Counted from the stretch's first letter, positions 48,907-57,807 are shown. The stretch: DNA of 64,000 nt from Mahella australiensis 50-1 BON (GCF_000213255.1 NC_015520.1:2535349-2599348); one strand, 5' to 3'. Notes: generated by a model not told the origin, from the letters alone. Translations and numbers: made by a program.

Positions 48907-51054
48907 TTAAGGTCTCATTTTATCCAGGCTGTCAACCCTCGAGTGGTAGTTTATCGTATCGGCAGCGGCATTTAATCCGCTGAATGCCGTTTTGCTCGCT
49001 ACTTGTACGCTCCTGCCTGCTGCCTTGATATTGTTTCTTAATCCGCCGCCTTGTACACCGACCGCCTCGTTCCACGCTTTACCTACGCCTTTTATACCTT
49101 CTTTGTTCTGCAATGATGTCGCGATAGACGAGCCTGCCATAGCAAGCGGTGTTCCTACCGCGCGGACTGCCGTGCCTGCCAAACTGCCAAGACCGGATGC
49201 CAGTTGCTGGCCTGCCTGGCCTGCCGGTAAAGCCGCTACCGATGCCACGCCGTGAGTCAATGTTTGTGCTATATTGGCAGCTCCCTGCACAAGCCCAAGA
49301 CCGGTTATCATATTAGCGCGGGCATTGCTGACTGAACCGCCCATTACCGGGCTGTGCACTCCGGGCTGTTTCGGTGCCGGGTTTGGTGCAGATGCCTCTC
49401 CCGATGCACCTGCCATACCATCAGCTGCACCCCCGCTGCCGACAGAACCCGATGCACCCGCCATAGACATCATGCCTGCCGCAGCAGCTGCGCTTGCTCC
49501 GGATCCTCCTGTACCACTTGCTCCGGACCCGCCTGCCGCGCTTGCGCCGGCTGCGGCTCCTGCTGCGGCGGCACCGGCGGCACCTTTGCCTAAAGCTCCC
49601 AATACCTTGCCGGCTGAGCTCATACCACCGAATTGAGCGGCTACCGTTTTGCCCAGTGTGGGTAATGCGGCTACCGTACCGAGCATACCCGCCACTTTCG
49701 AGGAAGCCCCGGCTTCGTCAAACCCGGACAGCCTGATCCACAGGTTCTGCACTGAGTTTCTGATCATTTCCGAGATCGGTATAAGCACCATGGCGCATAC
49801 CAGCGTACCGCCGGTGCCCATGTATGGTGTAAACTGCAAGAATATCATGAACACAAATGCATATGCCGTCTGCATAAATATATTGCTTATTATCTCACCC
49901 ATCCATATACCGGCCGCACTCACGCTCTTCTCTATGGTCCACAGCGCGGCTACAAACGGTGTGAAGATGTACAGCACGGTTATGGTGAACATGCGCATGA
50001 AAAACATGATGTTCAGCCGGAACTCGAGAAATGCGAATAACAATATGACAAACGCGGTTAACAACGGGCTGCCGGTTTTTATATTGCTTATCAGGTTATC
50101 GGATAACCCTATCGTGTCGCTTAACGACGAGCCGTTGCCGATCATGCCGGAGATACCCATCACTAATGCATTGTTTACCTTAAGCAGGGTCTTTACAAAT
50201 GCCGGTGCGAACAACAACAGTATACCGGACAAGGCCAACCGCTGTATGGCATCGATCGCTTCCTCTCTGGCTCTGGGTCCTTTGGTGCCGGCATTTATAA
50301 AACGGAACCCTGTTATGATAACCGATATAAGAAGTATCGGAAACGCCAGTGTTTGTATACGGGTAAACCATGTGTTCATAGCCGCATCCCAATCCGAGCT
50401 CATGATGACAGGATTGGTTATCAGGGCATCAACAGTTTCACCTTTATTGAAGATTAGCGTATCCAAGTCTTTGAAATCCAGCAATCCGCGGCCGAATTGC
50501 TGGATAGCCGTTGCCACTGATACTATTACCTGGGCAAGTATCTTCTCGAAGATATTGCCTTCCTCGGCATCAACGGCAGCCCGGGCAGCTGATACTGTAG
50601 AAGTAGCTTGCTGCTTGGTATCACCTTCCGCAGCCGGTTTTTCAACAATTGCTTTATATATATTATTAGCCGATGCATAAGCTTGTTTATAATCGCCTTC
50701 AAATCCGAGAGACACGAATTGCGTCTTGCCGTTTTTTGTGGTCGTCACGCTCATGCGCAATATACCTTTTTTCGGTTTGGACAAATCAATATCTTTGGTT
50801 TTAACTGTTATTTTGCCTTTATCGGATCGGGCTTTTACCGCATTAATTATCTGTGTAACATCATCTGAAGTAAGCATAGCATCAGCAGGTCCCGCGCTTA
50901 AACTGGCCAGCATATAAAAATCAATTGTTATATCGTCATCGTTTCTAATCAGATTAATCGCTTTTGTCAGGTCCGGATCAGCGGCTGATGCGGTAAACGG
51001 CAATAATATAACTATCGCAATAATTACAACGGTTAATATTTTCTTGTATTGCAA
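48907..51054 (-). CDS. VirB6/TrbL-like polytopic membrane protein of the type IV secretion system
   Basis: 715 residues, TTG start. Signal peptide-like N-terminus (ILTVVIIAIVILLPFTASA), a periplasm-facing region, then at least six membrane helices between about 225 and 440 (AFPILLISVIITGFRFINAG, LLTAFVILLFAFLEFRLNIMF, MFTITVLYIFTPFVAALW), and a long Gly/Ala/Ser-rich tail (about 470-560). Topology and position directly downstream of VirB4 fit the VirB6-like channel component of Gram-positive conjugation. Confidence 0.82.
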   Translation of the reverse strand: MQYKKILTVVIIAIVILLPFTASAADPDLTKAINLIRNDDDITIDFYMLASLSAGPADAMLTSDDVTQIINAVKARSDKGKITVKTKDIDLSKPKKGILRMSVTTTKNGKTQFVSLGFEGDYKQAYASANNIYKAIVEKPAAEGDTKQQATSTVSAARAAVDAEEGNIFEKILAQVIVSVATAIQQFGRGLLDFKDLDTLIFNKGETVDALITNPVIMSSDWDAAMNTWFTRIQTLAFPILLISVIITGFRFINAGTKGPRAREEAIDAIQRLALSGILLLFAPAFVKTLLKVNNALVMGISGMIGNGSSLSDTIGLSDNLISNIKTGSPLLTAFVILLFAFLEFRLNIMFFMRMFTITVLYIFTPFVAALWTIEKSVSAAGIWMGEIISNIFMQTAYAFVFMIFLQFTPYMGTGGTLVCAMVLIPISEMIRNSVQNLWIRLSGFDEAGASSKVAGMLGTVAALPTLGKTVAAQFGGMSSAGKVLGALGKGAAGAAAAGAAAGASAAGGSGASGTGGSGASAAAAAGMMSMAGASGSVGSGGAADGMAGASGEASAPNPAPKQPGVHSPVMGGSVSNARANMITGLGLVQGAANIAQTLTHGVASVAALPAGQAGQQLASGLGSLAGTAVRAVGTPLAMAGSSIATSLQNKEGIKGVGKAWNEAVGVQGGGLRNNIKAAGRSVQVASKTAFSGLNAAADTINYHSRVDSLDKMRP

Positions 51055-51554
51055 TTGATATCATTCCTTTTATGTTTTCCTGCGTTTTCCGATAAAGTAG
51101 CCGAGTAGCCTTCTCCTTTGCCCGGAGGCGCAAACCCGACCGGCAGTTGACGCGGTTGTTTTTTTTGCGGTTTGCTCTCCTTCCCGGCAACAAAGCCCAC
51201 AGCCGGGGGATGCGCTTCCATTTTGCGAAGGCGCTTAAGTTCTCTGGAATACGCTATATCGGCCTTGATTTCTTTTAAGTCCAGCAAAATCATTAGCAAC
51301 CACAAAAATACTGTCATTGCGATGTATAACCACAGCCACGAATTAAAATGCAAGGTGATATCGGTATGATATATTGTGTCGATAGCAATGCCTACCACAT
51401 ACGACACAGGCAAATTTATCAACAAGCTTTTAAATAAGCGCGGCGCAAAGCCCATCATAAGGCCAAGCCCCACAATTCCCAGCACATAATACAATATATA
51501 TACCGGGTGATCACCCAAAATGTGAGCAAGAAGCATTAAAAATAAAAGTTCCAT
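51033..51554 (-). CDS. Membrane protein of the transfer region
   Basis: 173 residues, four hydrophobic segments in the first 100, then a basic Pro/Lys-rich tail (KESKPQKKQPRQLPVGFAPPG). It overlaps the start of the VirB6-like gene by 22 bases, and AAAGGAG precedes it. Family not recognised; a conserved accessory of the transfer channel is likely by context. Confidence 0.55.
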   Translation of the reverse strand: MELLFLMLLAHILGDHPVYILYYVLGIVGLGLMMGFAPRLFKSLLINLPVSYVVGIAIDTIYHTDITLHFNSWLWLYIAMTVFLWLLMILLDLKEIKADIAYSRELKRLRKMEAHPPAVGFVAGKESKPQKKQPRQLPVGFAPPGKGEGYSATLSENAGKHKRNDINCNTRKY

Positions 51555-51589
51555 TTTTTATTCTCCTTTCTTTTTTTGCCAAACACAGC

Positions 51590-51838
51590 CTACTTGAATA
51601 TTTTCTCTATATTCTCGAACGTTTCCCTCAACAGACCCTGCATAGCGGCATATATCTCATTAACCTGCTGCATTAGGAAATAGATCCCGGTTGCCATTAT
51701 GCCGAACAGCGACGCAAGTTTGAACAACACGGCCGGGAATGACAAAATCAACAAAACAGCAGAGACCGCGACACAAAACACGGTGAACCCGGACGGATAA
51801 GCCTGTGCGATCTTAACCAACCAATCTGATACCGGCAT
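51590..51838 (-). CDS. Small two-helix membrane protein of the transfer region
   Basis: 82 residues: WLVKIAQAYPSGFTVFCVAVSAVLLILSFP and VLFKLASLFGIMATGIYFLM form two helices, and an amphipathic C-terminus follows. Position between VirB4 and VirB6-like suggests a small channel subunit. Confidence 0.55.
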   Translation of the reverse strand: MPVSDWLVKIAQAYPSGFTVFCVAVSAVLLILSFPAVLFKLASLFGIMATGIYFLMQQVNEIYAAMQGLLRETFENIEKIFK

Positions 51839-51856
51839 TTTGACTGCACAGGCTCT

Positions 51857-53701
51857 CTACGTGGTGATATACGGCCATTCGTACGGTACCGGTTCCACCT
51901 TGATTGCCGTTACGTTGCCGTTCAGTGAAAATACAGTTTCACCCGGCAGAAACGACGACAACAGTTGTTTTGCGCCTTCGGCCAGATGAAAATATTCCAC
52001 TACTTTATCTACCATATCCGGGTTTTGCCGCATCAGAAACGACGTGTTGGCTGAGTTGATAACTGCCCGGCCCTGTTCACAGCTTAGGAATTCGTCTATG
52101 AACTGGCTGCCGATCAACAGGCACGCGTTGTGTTTTCTGCCACGGCGTGCCAGCGTTTCGAGAAACTCCGCCGATTCTTTGTATCTGACGAACGTCCAGC
52201 CTTCGTCAACCGCTACTATCTTCTTTGCGTTCCGGTGTTTCTGAACGAAATTCTGCCAAATCCAGGTCAGCAGCACGAAATGAGCGTATAATTTTGTGAA
52301 TTCGTCTGTGATGGCAGACAAATCAAACCCGACTATGGGCGCATCGGTATCCATGGTGCTGTTACAATCAAAAAAGCCCATGGATCCTGTTTTAAGAAAC
52401 GGTTTTAAAATCTCGGATATCTCGCTTGCGTTAGGTTTAGCCGCCAGTGACTGCTGTAAATCCGACAGTGTGGGCATAGCTTTTTTCACACCGCCTATCG
52501 CGTATGTCCCGTCATCTACCTTTATCCCGCCTTCGGTATACAGACTTTCAACGTGTGTATCTATGCCGCGCTGCGAGTATATCTCCTGTACTGCCTGTTC
52601 GATTGCCACTATTTCCTGTGCGGTAAGTGCCCTGCCCATGAAATTCTGTGATATGGTTCCTAATAATGCCCGGATATCGGCTACCTTGTCCATGATCGGC
52701 ACGTACTGTTTATTACCTGTCTCATCCGTATCGGGTTCTATGTCAAGCGGGTTTATGCCTGCGCTTCTGCCCTGGCGGATAGTAATGTATTTACCGCCCA
52801 GCAGGTCTTCTATGCTTTTTTTATACTCGCCTTCCCTGTCCAGCACAGCTATATGCGTGCCGGTAAGGGCACTCTTATTGAGTATGGTCTTGATACACAC
52901 CGACTTGCCGGAACCGGGGATCCCGAATACCGTTATATGTTGATTGTTAAGCAGCGGCGGTCCTATGAACGAATCGAGAAACACGGGAGCTCCCGTAAAC
53001 AGGTTACTGCCCAGGTATATGCCGGACGGGTGGGTCATGTCGGGATTGGCTATCGGGAAAAAGGATATCAGGCCGCCGGTTGTCACGTTGCGCCTGAAGC
53101 CGCGCGGGGGGATCGTATTTATTGGTAACGCCGCTTTTAATCCCTCCACTTGCCTGAACGAGAGACAACGCACCTGGGTTGCTTTCCGTGCCAGGACGTC
53201 GTTAACCGCAATACACCTGCGTTCAAGTTCCTCGACCGTTTTGCCGTACACAGCTATTAATACTGTTACATAATACATACGGTCACGGTTGGTCTGTATT
53301 GCTGCTCTCTCGGATTCCAAGTCGCTTAACATCTCCTGAAGTTGCGGCAGGTGGAGTATATTACCCTGTTTTTGCTGTATATCGTACATAGCAGCCGTTT
53401 TAACAACCTGTTCATTCAGCTTTTTTATGACCAGGTTATCCGGTATGCTCTCCACTGACACGGACAAGTCTATCTCCCCTGCTGAAAATAAATCATCCAG
53501 CCAACCGACATACACGTCTCTCGGATATACCGATACCGCATATACGCGGGCATAACGCCCTGGCCCGAGGTATAACATATCGGCTGTTTCTTCCAGCGCA
53601 TCCGATATAAACAATGATTGTAAATCGATTGAACCGTTGTGCAGATCAAAGTCATCCGATTTGTCTGTATTTGAATGTTTTTTACCGAAAAGTTTTATCA
53701 A
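51857..53701 (-). CDS. virB4: VirB4-type conjugation ATPase
   Basis: 614 residues, TTG start that overlaps the stop of the gene before it. Walker A VFGIPGSGKSVCIKTIL, then DREGEYKKSIEDLLGG, Walker B KKIVAVDEGWTFVRY, and a downstream ETLARRGRKHNACLLIGSQFIDEFL sensor region. The N-terminal 220 residues are the VirB4 amino-terminal domain with GLKAALPINTIPPRGFRRN. It energises assembly of the mating channel and is the best marker of a conjugative system in the window. Confidence 0.93.
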   Translation of the reverse strand: MIKLFGKKHSNTDKSDDFDLHNGSIDLQSLFISDALEETADMLYLGPGRYARVYAVSVYPRDVYVGWLDDLFSAGEIDLSVSVESIPDNLVIKKLNEQVVKTAAMYDIQQKQGNILHLPQLQEMLSDLESERAAIQTNRDRMYYVTVLIAVYGKTVEELERRCIAVNDVLARKATQVRCLSFRQVEGLKAALPINTIPPRGFRRNVTTGGLISFFPIANPDMTHPSGIYLGSNLFTGAPVFLDSFIGPPLLNNQHITVFGIPGSGKSVCIKTILNKSALTGTHIAVLDREGEYKKSIEDLLGGKYITIRQGRSAGINPLDIEPDTDETGNKQYVPIMDKVADIRALLGTISQNFMGRALTAQEIVAIEQAVQEIYSQRGIDTHVESLYTEGGIKVDDGTYAIGGVKKAMPTLSDLQQSLAAKPNASEISEILKPFLKTGSMGFFDCNSTMDTDAPIVGFDLSAITDEFTKLYAHFVLLTWIWQNFVQKHRNAKKIVAVDEGWTFVRYKESAEFLETLARRGRKHNACLLIGSQFIDEFLSCEQGRAVINSANTSFLMRQNPDMVDKVVEYFHLAEGAKQLLSSFLPGETVFSLNGNVTAIKVEPVPYEWPYITT

Positions 53702-54429
53702 ATTATCTCCCTCCCGTCAACATACAACTCGAAAGCACCTGCGTTCACACTATCCGCAGGCTTTGCGGATGATCCTCTGTTAAGCCTTGAGTACAACATG
53801 TTCAATATCTCGCTTGAGCTAAGCCTGCGTGCCGGTACTTTAGCGCGTTGCAAGCCTGCTATCACGACACTGCACCTGCGGTTGAGTTCTTCATATGCTT
53901 TTTCCACCGGGCCGTCATATGACACTATTATATAATTTCTGCGGACATATACCGTTCTTGATTTCATCATATTGTTCAAGAAGTTAACAGCTTGCTCGGC
54001 ATATGTCATCAGCTTCGTATTGTTGCTTGCCGGCGCATTTTGAGCTATATCGTTTATGGCATTTTGTACATCGATATAATCCGAGGCGGCGTATAACTGT
54101 ACATCGAATGATAAGCTTAAAGCTGCCTGTATCAGTGCGTTTTCCACTCCGTTTTGTTCTTCTTCGGACATCATTCGGAAATCAATAGCTCCTACGCTTA
54201 TGACGGCGGAATACCGTCTGCCTTTCAGAAATATGACGCTGTCCCGTATATCTTCGATATCCCATATATCTTTCAAACTGGTCTTTGATTTGCCGGATTG
54301 CGCTGTTTCCCCCTTTTCTCGAGCCGACACCGGTCCGGATTTGCGGCGTATATCGTCTGTCTGCGTGTAATACCATACTCCGCCGAGTATAACAATGCTT
54401 GTTACTAATGCGGCTATCATCCAGCCCAT
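53698..54429 (-). CDS. Membrane-anchored protein resembling a VirB4 N-terminal domain
   Basis: 243 residues: one membrane helix (WMIAALVTSIVILGGVWYY), a linker, then DIRDSVIFLKGRRYSAVISVGAIDFRMMSEEEQNGV and SRTVYVRRNYIIVSYDGPVEKAYEELNRRC. This order of strands and helices resembles the TraC/VirB4 amino-terminal domain, without any ATPase part. It is coupled to PrgI upstream and VirB4 downstream by overlapping codons. Perhaps it recruits VirB4 to the membrane. Confidence 0.6.
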   Translation of the reverse strand: MGWMIAALVTSIVILGGVWYYTQTDDIRRKSGPVSAREKGETAQSGKSKTSLKDIWDIEDIRDSVIFLKGRRYSAVISVGAIDFRMMSEEEQNGVENALIQAALSLSFDVQLYAASDYIDVQNAINDIAQNAPASNNTKLMTYAEQAVNFLNNMMKSRTVYVRRNYIIVSYDGPVEKAYEELNRRCSVVIAGLQRAKVPARRLSSSEILNMLYSRLNRGSSAKPADSVNAGAFELYVDGREII

Positions 54430-54719
54430 CAGCTTTTCTCCTCTCCAAAAAAATACCGTTTATTCCTCAGGTGGAATTTGGCCCATGTCAGCGTATACAA
54501 GTCAAATTGCACGCCGTTTACCTTCAAAAAAGCAAAAGCAAGCATAATACCCGCAACTGCTACAAACCCCGCTATCCTTAACACAAACGGCACCGGCACC
54601 CAAAACAACCTGATCCCAAGAGCGGCAATAAAGAGATACAATACCTGGCGGATAGATAAATACCCGCCGAATATCTTATCTTCTTCCTGTACTTCAAACG
54701 GTATATTGAATGTGCGCAT
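54429..54719 (-). CDS. prgI: PrgI family protein (VirB3-like)
   Basis: 96 residues. PrgI-type N-terminus (FNIPFEVQEEDKIFGGYLSIRQVLYLFI) followed by two membrane helices and a C-terminal soluble piece. PrgI proteins occupy the VirB3 place beside VirB4 in Firmicutes conjugation systems. Order here: PrgI, VirB4-N-like, VirB4. Confidence 0.85.
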   Translation of the reverse strand: MRTFNIPFEVQEEDKIFGGYLSIRQVLYLFIAALGIRLFWVPVPFVLRIAGFVAVAGIMLAFAFLKVNGVQFDLYTLTWAKFHLRNKRYFFGEEKS

Positions 54720-54723
54720 ACAC

Positions 54724-54966
54724 CTATTGTCCCAGCTGGAATATGATATTTGCCACTGTCAGCGCCGTACCGAGCAGTATTGATCCGCCGGCTATCCACG
54801 GCAGCCCGGATATAACCTCGCTGCGCTTGTTCGGGTTATTGTGCTGTGCCATTAGCTTAAGGGCTATCAGCACCACACCGCCCAGTATGAACACAAACCC
54901 GATAGGCCCGCTGACTTCCATGATTACGTCTACAACCTTTTGTTTGACTGTTTCCAGACTGTCCAA
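54724..54966 (-). CDS. Small VirB2/TrbC-like membrane protein
   Basis: 80 residues, TTG start behind AAAGAGGTG. Two hydrophobic helices (GPIGFVFILGGVVLIALKLMA; GLPWIAGGSILLGTALTVANII) joined by a polar loop, as in VirB2/TrbC-like pilin subunits. It is followed after 4 bp by prgI. Confidence 0.65.
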   Translation of the reverse strand: MDSLETVKQKVVDVIMEVSGPIGFVFILGGVVLIALKLMAQHNNPNKRSEVISGLPWIAGGSILLGTALTVANIIFQLGQ

Positions 54967-54984
54967 CTGAAAAACACCTCTTTC

Positions 54985-55314
54985 TTATTTGAAAATTTGT
55001 TGTATTCCCGCCAGCAAAGACATAATGAGCGGCAGGCCGTAGTATATTAAAAGGCCTCCCACCGCCGCACCTATACCGCCCGCACCGGCTTTTTTGATGT
55101 TGGACGAGTGCGTGATTCCGCCGGCAATCACCAATATAACAGATACCAAAAGCGACAAAACCGCTATCGGTACTATTACACCCGCTATTGAGTTAATGAG
55201 CATTACGACCGCCTGAGATACCTTTTGGGCAAATTCGCCTGCGGATACCGGCTCAGGATTGGTCGGGATGTCCGGGGCTATTGTTGCCAACACAACTGGC
55301 AATTTTTGAAACAT
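54985..55314 (-). CDS. VirB2-like membrane protein
   Basis: 109 residues with an N-terminal hydrophobic leader or propeptide (LPVVLATIAPDIPTNPEPVSAGE) and two helices (INSIAGVIVPIAVLSLLVSVILVIAGG; GGIGAAVGGLLIYYGLPLIMSLLAG). It resembles the two-helix VirB2-like proteins found just before PrgI/VirB4 in Gram-positive conjugation loci. A terminator hairpin lies between it and the upstream gene. Confidence 0.7.
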   Translation of the reverse strand: MFQKLPVVLATIAPDIPTNPEPVSAGEFAQKVSQAVVMLINSIAGVIVPIAVLSLLVSVILVIAGGITHSSNIKKAGAGGIGAAVGGLLIYYGLPLIMSLLAGIQQIFK

Positions 55315-55346
55315 TTTACATCACCTCACCTCTCACAAAAAAATAG

Positions 55347-55367
55347 CCCTCAGCTTATTGCTAAGGG
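55347..55367 (-). terminator. Terminator before the VirB2-like gene
   Basis: CCCTTAGC-aataa-GCTGAGGG on the minus strand, then CTATTTTTTTG and, about ten bases later, the ribosome binding site of the VirB2-like gene. Confidence 0.85.
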
Positions 55368-55373
55368 TTCCAG

Positions 55374-55595
55374 TCAGATGTTTTTGTAGTATATAATCTT
55401 GTTGCCGCAATCTTGACAGTCAACGACAAACCTGAACATTCCTATATCCCGGTGGTTCGCATCTGCCAGTGAATATTCACGTATTGGCGAGAAATGCCTG
55501 GTTCGACATAATGGGCAACAAGCTTTGCCGCCTATGTATACAGCCTCCAGGCGCCTGCTTGGTTTGTTGCTGCGATTTGAGGCTTTTCTGGACAT
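55374..55595 (-). CDS. Zinc-ribbon protein
   Basis: 73 residues from the ATG at 55595 (GAAGGGAT before it). Two CxxC pairs, CPLC and CQDC, about 37 residues apart, indicate a zinc ribbon. Basic N-terminus (SRKASNRSNKPSRR). A small DNA- or RNA-binding or regulatory role is likely; no family recognised. Confidence 0.6.
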   Translation of the reverse strand: MSRKASNRSNKPSRRLEAVYIGGKACCPLCRTRHFSPIREYSLADANHRDIGMFRFVVDCQDCGNKIIYYKNI

Positions 55596-55615
55596 ATTAA
55601 AGATCCCTTCTTTCT

Positions 55616-55939
55616 TTAACTGCAATACGAACGCCGATCGAAATATTCCTGCCTGCGGTACCATTTAGCATAGTCGGAGTACCCGTAGCAAGTGATAACG
55701 GTTGCTTTGGCGTTTTGAACTTCGGCTAGAATCTCAAGCCCGTTATACTTGAGCACATATTCCTTATGCGGTCCGCTATGCTTGGTATATATGACCTCGC
55801 CATGCTTAATAATCTCTTTGATTGTCTCAGTTATTTCGCTTTTTGGTGCTTCGGCATCGACGCGGTCATAATACCGTTCGTATGCATGCGGAGTTATGAA
55901 CACACTGTTAATCCGTGGTCTTTGTATGGTTTTCTGCAT
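55616..55939 (-). CDS. DUF4258-like small protein
   Basis: 107 residues from the ATG at 55939. ITPHAYERYYDRVDAE followed by ITETIKEIIKHGEVIYTKHSGPHKEYVLKYNGLEILAEV and KATVITCYG fits the DUF4258/BrnT-like toxin-type fold (His-Ala-x-x-R then strands). Two other genes in this region (57845-58213, 58280-58636) share the same general pattern. Toxin or RNA-binding functions are possible; not proven. Confidence 0.55.
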   Translation of the reverse strand: MQKTIQRPRINSVFITPHAYERYYDRVDAEAPKSEITETIKEIIKHGEVIYTKHSGPHKEYVLKYNGLEILAEVQNAKATVITCYGYSDYAKWYRRQEYFDRRSYCS

Positions 55940-55980
55940 AACATATTCTCCTTCCAAAAAATATCTCTACAAAAAAATAG

Positions 55981-56008
55981 CCGCCCCGGCAAAAGCCGAA
56001 ACGGCGGA
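55981..56008 (-). terminator. Terminator before the DUF4258-like gene
   Basis: CCGCCGTTTCGGC-tttt-GCCGGGGCGG on the minus strand, then CTATTTTTTTG. Confidence 0.85.
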
Positions 56009-56118
56009 GTACAGCAACAATTAGGAACAAAGCAAACTACAGAAGGGGATCGGGCATGCTGTATTTGCAGCATGCCCAAAAAATGAATCAGAGCGGAAAA
56101 AACGGGATACAACAAAAA

Positions 56119-56327
56119 AGCGGAGTCATATGACTCCGCTCTAATTTATCTTCTTTTGGATTTTTGGTTGAGCAATTTTCGCTACACTACCTGTGGGTAT
56201 AAAACGACCATATATAAGAGACCTTTTCTCTCATATTTCTTAGTTTTCTATATTGCTATCGGAAAGTTGCCGCCCGACTAGCTATTTTTAGTACAGCACA
56301 GTTCGGAAAGCTACTGCCCAATAGATT
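56119..56327 (-). ncRNA. Independent leader or small RNA with tandem motif
   Basis: A promoter (56334-56363) and a perfect terminator palindrome (AGCGGAGTCATATGACTCCGCT, 56119-56140, then T6) bracket about 200 nt with no open frame. The RNA contains GGGCAGTAGCTTTCCGAAC and, 43 nt later, GGGCGGCAACTTTCCGATAG, a near repeat, then a hairpin TATGAGAG...CTCTTATA. It is unrelated in sequence to the three-copy leader. The remaining 56009-56118 holds another small hairpin (GGGCATGCTG...CAGCATGCCC) and no gene. Confidence 0.6.
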
Positions 56328-56333
56328 AATTTT

Positions 56334-56363
56334 AGTATAGCACATACGATTTTAGCTTGTCAA
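56334..56363 (-). promoter_or_regulatory. Promoter of the 56.1-56.3 kb RNA
   Basis: Minus strand TTGACA (56363-56358), 18 bases, TATACT (56339-56334). Confidence 0.75.
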
Positions 56364-56375
56364 TACTTCCGCTTG

Positions 56376-57167
56376 CTATTTTTTCTTGTGCCGATGTTTT
56401 TTCTTTTTCTTTTTGCCGCCACCAGGCGGTACCGGCTTATCATCGTTTCCTATTGCCTGTTGTTCCGTTTCGGAGTTCCATTCTTCGGCTTTAGTTTTGT
56501 CCTTAGCCTCTTTGGCAAGATTTATCCAACTAGCCGAAATACTCTGAGGCAGGTCTGCCGGTCGTACAGCCCATTTTTTAAGACTATACGTAAATCTTTT
56601 CCCATCTTGTGACAGGTCATATGCGTTTCGGTTCAGCATGACGGCTTGCTCCGGGCTCAAACAAGTGCGTTTTGACATAGATACGGCGTTCTGCTCTTGG
56701 AGTTCCAGCATTTTTTTCTCAATCACTTCTTCACGGTATTTTTCCAGTTCGCTATACCTCGGATCCGTACGCAGCGTTTCAACGACGTCTTGCAGGCTTA
56801 TGCCGAAGCGCTCCGCGGTTTTGTATTCGCTATACCGGCCATAATCATCATCAACACATTTCATACGCCAGAAATATTCGCATATTGTCCGGCTGCGCTC
56901 ATCCTGATCTTTACCTCGTCTTTGCTGTCGGCACCTTTTTGCTGCTTCATTTTTTCTTTTCTTTTCTCTATCCGCATTTTTCTGCCTGACACATGCTATG
57001 GTCCGTTCGTACCGCACTGGATCGTTTTTAACGATGCCCCTTACGGTATTACGGGATAAGTTAAACTCTTCGGATAGTACGGATATGTTTGTATCTCCGC
57101 TGTAGAAGCGTTTCCGCACCGCTTCCTTAACCTCATCGTCGATCATATTTCGACCGCTCTTATTCAT
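56376..57167 (-). CDS. Helix-turn-helix protein with polybasic tail
   Basis: About 263 residues starting at 57167, where AGGGGGT precedes the ATG. N-terminal HTH of the resolvase/IS30 kind (EAVRKRFYSGDTNISVLSEEFNLSRNTVRGIVKNDP), a helical, strongly charged middle (ERTIACVRQKNADREKKRKNE), a second HTH-like part (YKTAERFGISLQDVVETLR) and a C-terminal run of Lys/His/Arg (GGGKKKKKKHRHKKK). No recombinase catalytic motif. It is the first gene behind leader copy B, so it could be the operon regulator or an RNA-binding antitermination partner; the latter is speculation. Confidence 0.6.
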   Translation of the reverse strand: MNKSGRNMIDDEVKEAVRKRFYSGDTNISVLSEEFNLSRNTVRGIVKNDPVRYERTIACVRQKNADREKKRKNEAAKRCRQQRRGKDQDERSRTICEYFWRMKCVDDDYGRYSEYKTAERFGISLQDVVETLRTDPRYSELEKYREEVIEKKMLELQEQNAVSMSKRTCLSPEQAVMLNRNAYDLSQDGKRFTYSLKKWAVRPADLPQSISASWINLAKEAKDKTKAEEWNSETEQQAIGNDDKPVPPGGGKKKKKKHRHKKK

Positions 57168-57388
57168 ATTGATACCCCCTATCAAATTTGCCATATATTC
57201 TTTCCAGAGCCCTGTACACCGCATCAATGCTGAAAAACAAAAAAAGCCGGTACATACCGGCAAAAAGGCATAAAGATACATAGTATCTTTCAACCCTCCT
57301 GCTCGGTATTAATACCGGCTTTTGGACAGCGTTATAGAAACGCTTTTCTCATTTTTTATTTTTTGTAAATTGCTGAAAAACAAAAAAA

Positions 57389-57419
57389 GGCAGCACAAAC
57401 ACACTTGGCTTGCATTGCC
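57389..57419 (-). terminator. Terminator hairpin between leader B and the HTH gene
   Basis: GGCAATGCAAGCC...GTTTGTGCTGCC on the minus strand, then TTTTTTTG. Its arms are copies of those ending the three leader RNAs, so a leader copy seems to have been partly duplicated here. Confidence 0.75.
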
Positions 57420-57560
57420 TTTTCGACATGTCTATTCCCAATTCTGCCGCAACAAACAGCAGAATCGTCTTTTTGTTTTAGAAATTAAGCATACCCCAGA
57501 AAATGGGCATACTTCCAGACAGATATTTCTCCTTACATTTCTTTTTTTAAAACAAAAAAG

Positions 57561-57772
57561 GGCAGCACAAACACATTTGGCTTATACTGCCTTTTAGATA
57601 CAAATCCACCTTGTTTTTTTGCCGGCAGAAACGTCCGGCGATGACGTAGTCGCCCCTACTCCCCGTATGGCGCTACTTGCTGCCACCCACAGTAGTGGAC
57701 TCGCATTAGGTTGCGGCGTTGGACAGCTCGGGCTTCCGAACTTTTAGTCCGTTATCCCCCAACATTTTTTAC
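57561..57772 (-). ncRNA. Repeated structured leader RNA, copy B
   Basis: About 210 nt, same blocks as copy A. The variable stem is GTAGCGCC / GGCGACTAC here (G-C pairs where A and C have A-U pairs). It ends in GGCAGTATAAGCC...TTTGTGCTGCC and T6. The promoter at 57779-57807 is the best of the three (TATAAT). The transcript continues toward the HTH gene and the transfer genes. The interval 57168-57560 otherwise holds the extra terminator at 57389-57419 and small hairpins. Confidence 0.8.
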
Positions 57773-57778
57773 AGCTAT

Positions 57779-57807
57779 ATTATACCAGAACGTTTATTTG
57801 CATGCAA
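57779..57807 (-). promoter_or_regulatory. Promoter of leader RNA copy B
   Basis: Minus strand TTGCAT (57807-57802), 17 bases, TATAAT (57784-57779). Confidence 0.8.

Noticed and set aside
49274-49636. Long plus-strand frame opposite the VirB6-like gene
   Set aside because: It arises from the Gly/Ala-rich, G/C-rich tail of the minus-strand gene; no start signal.
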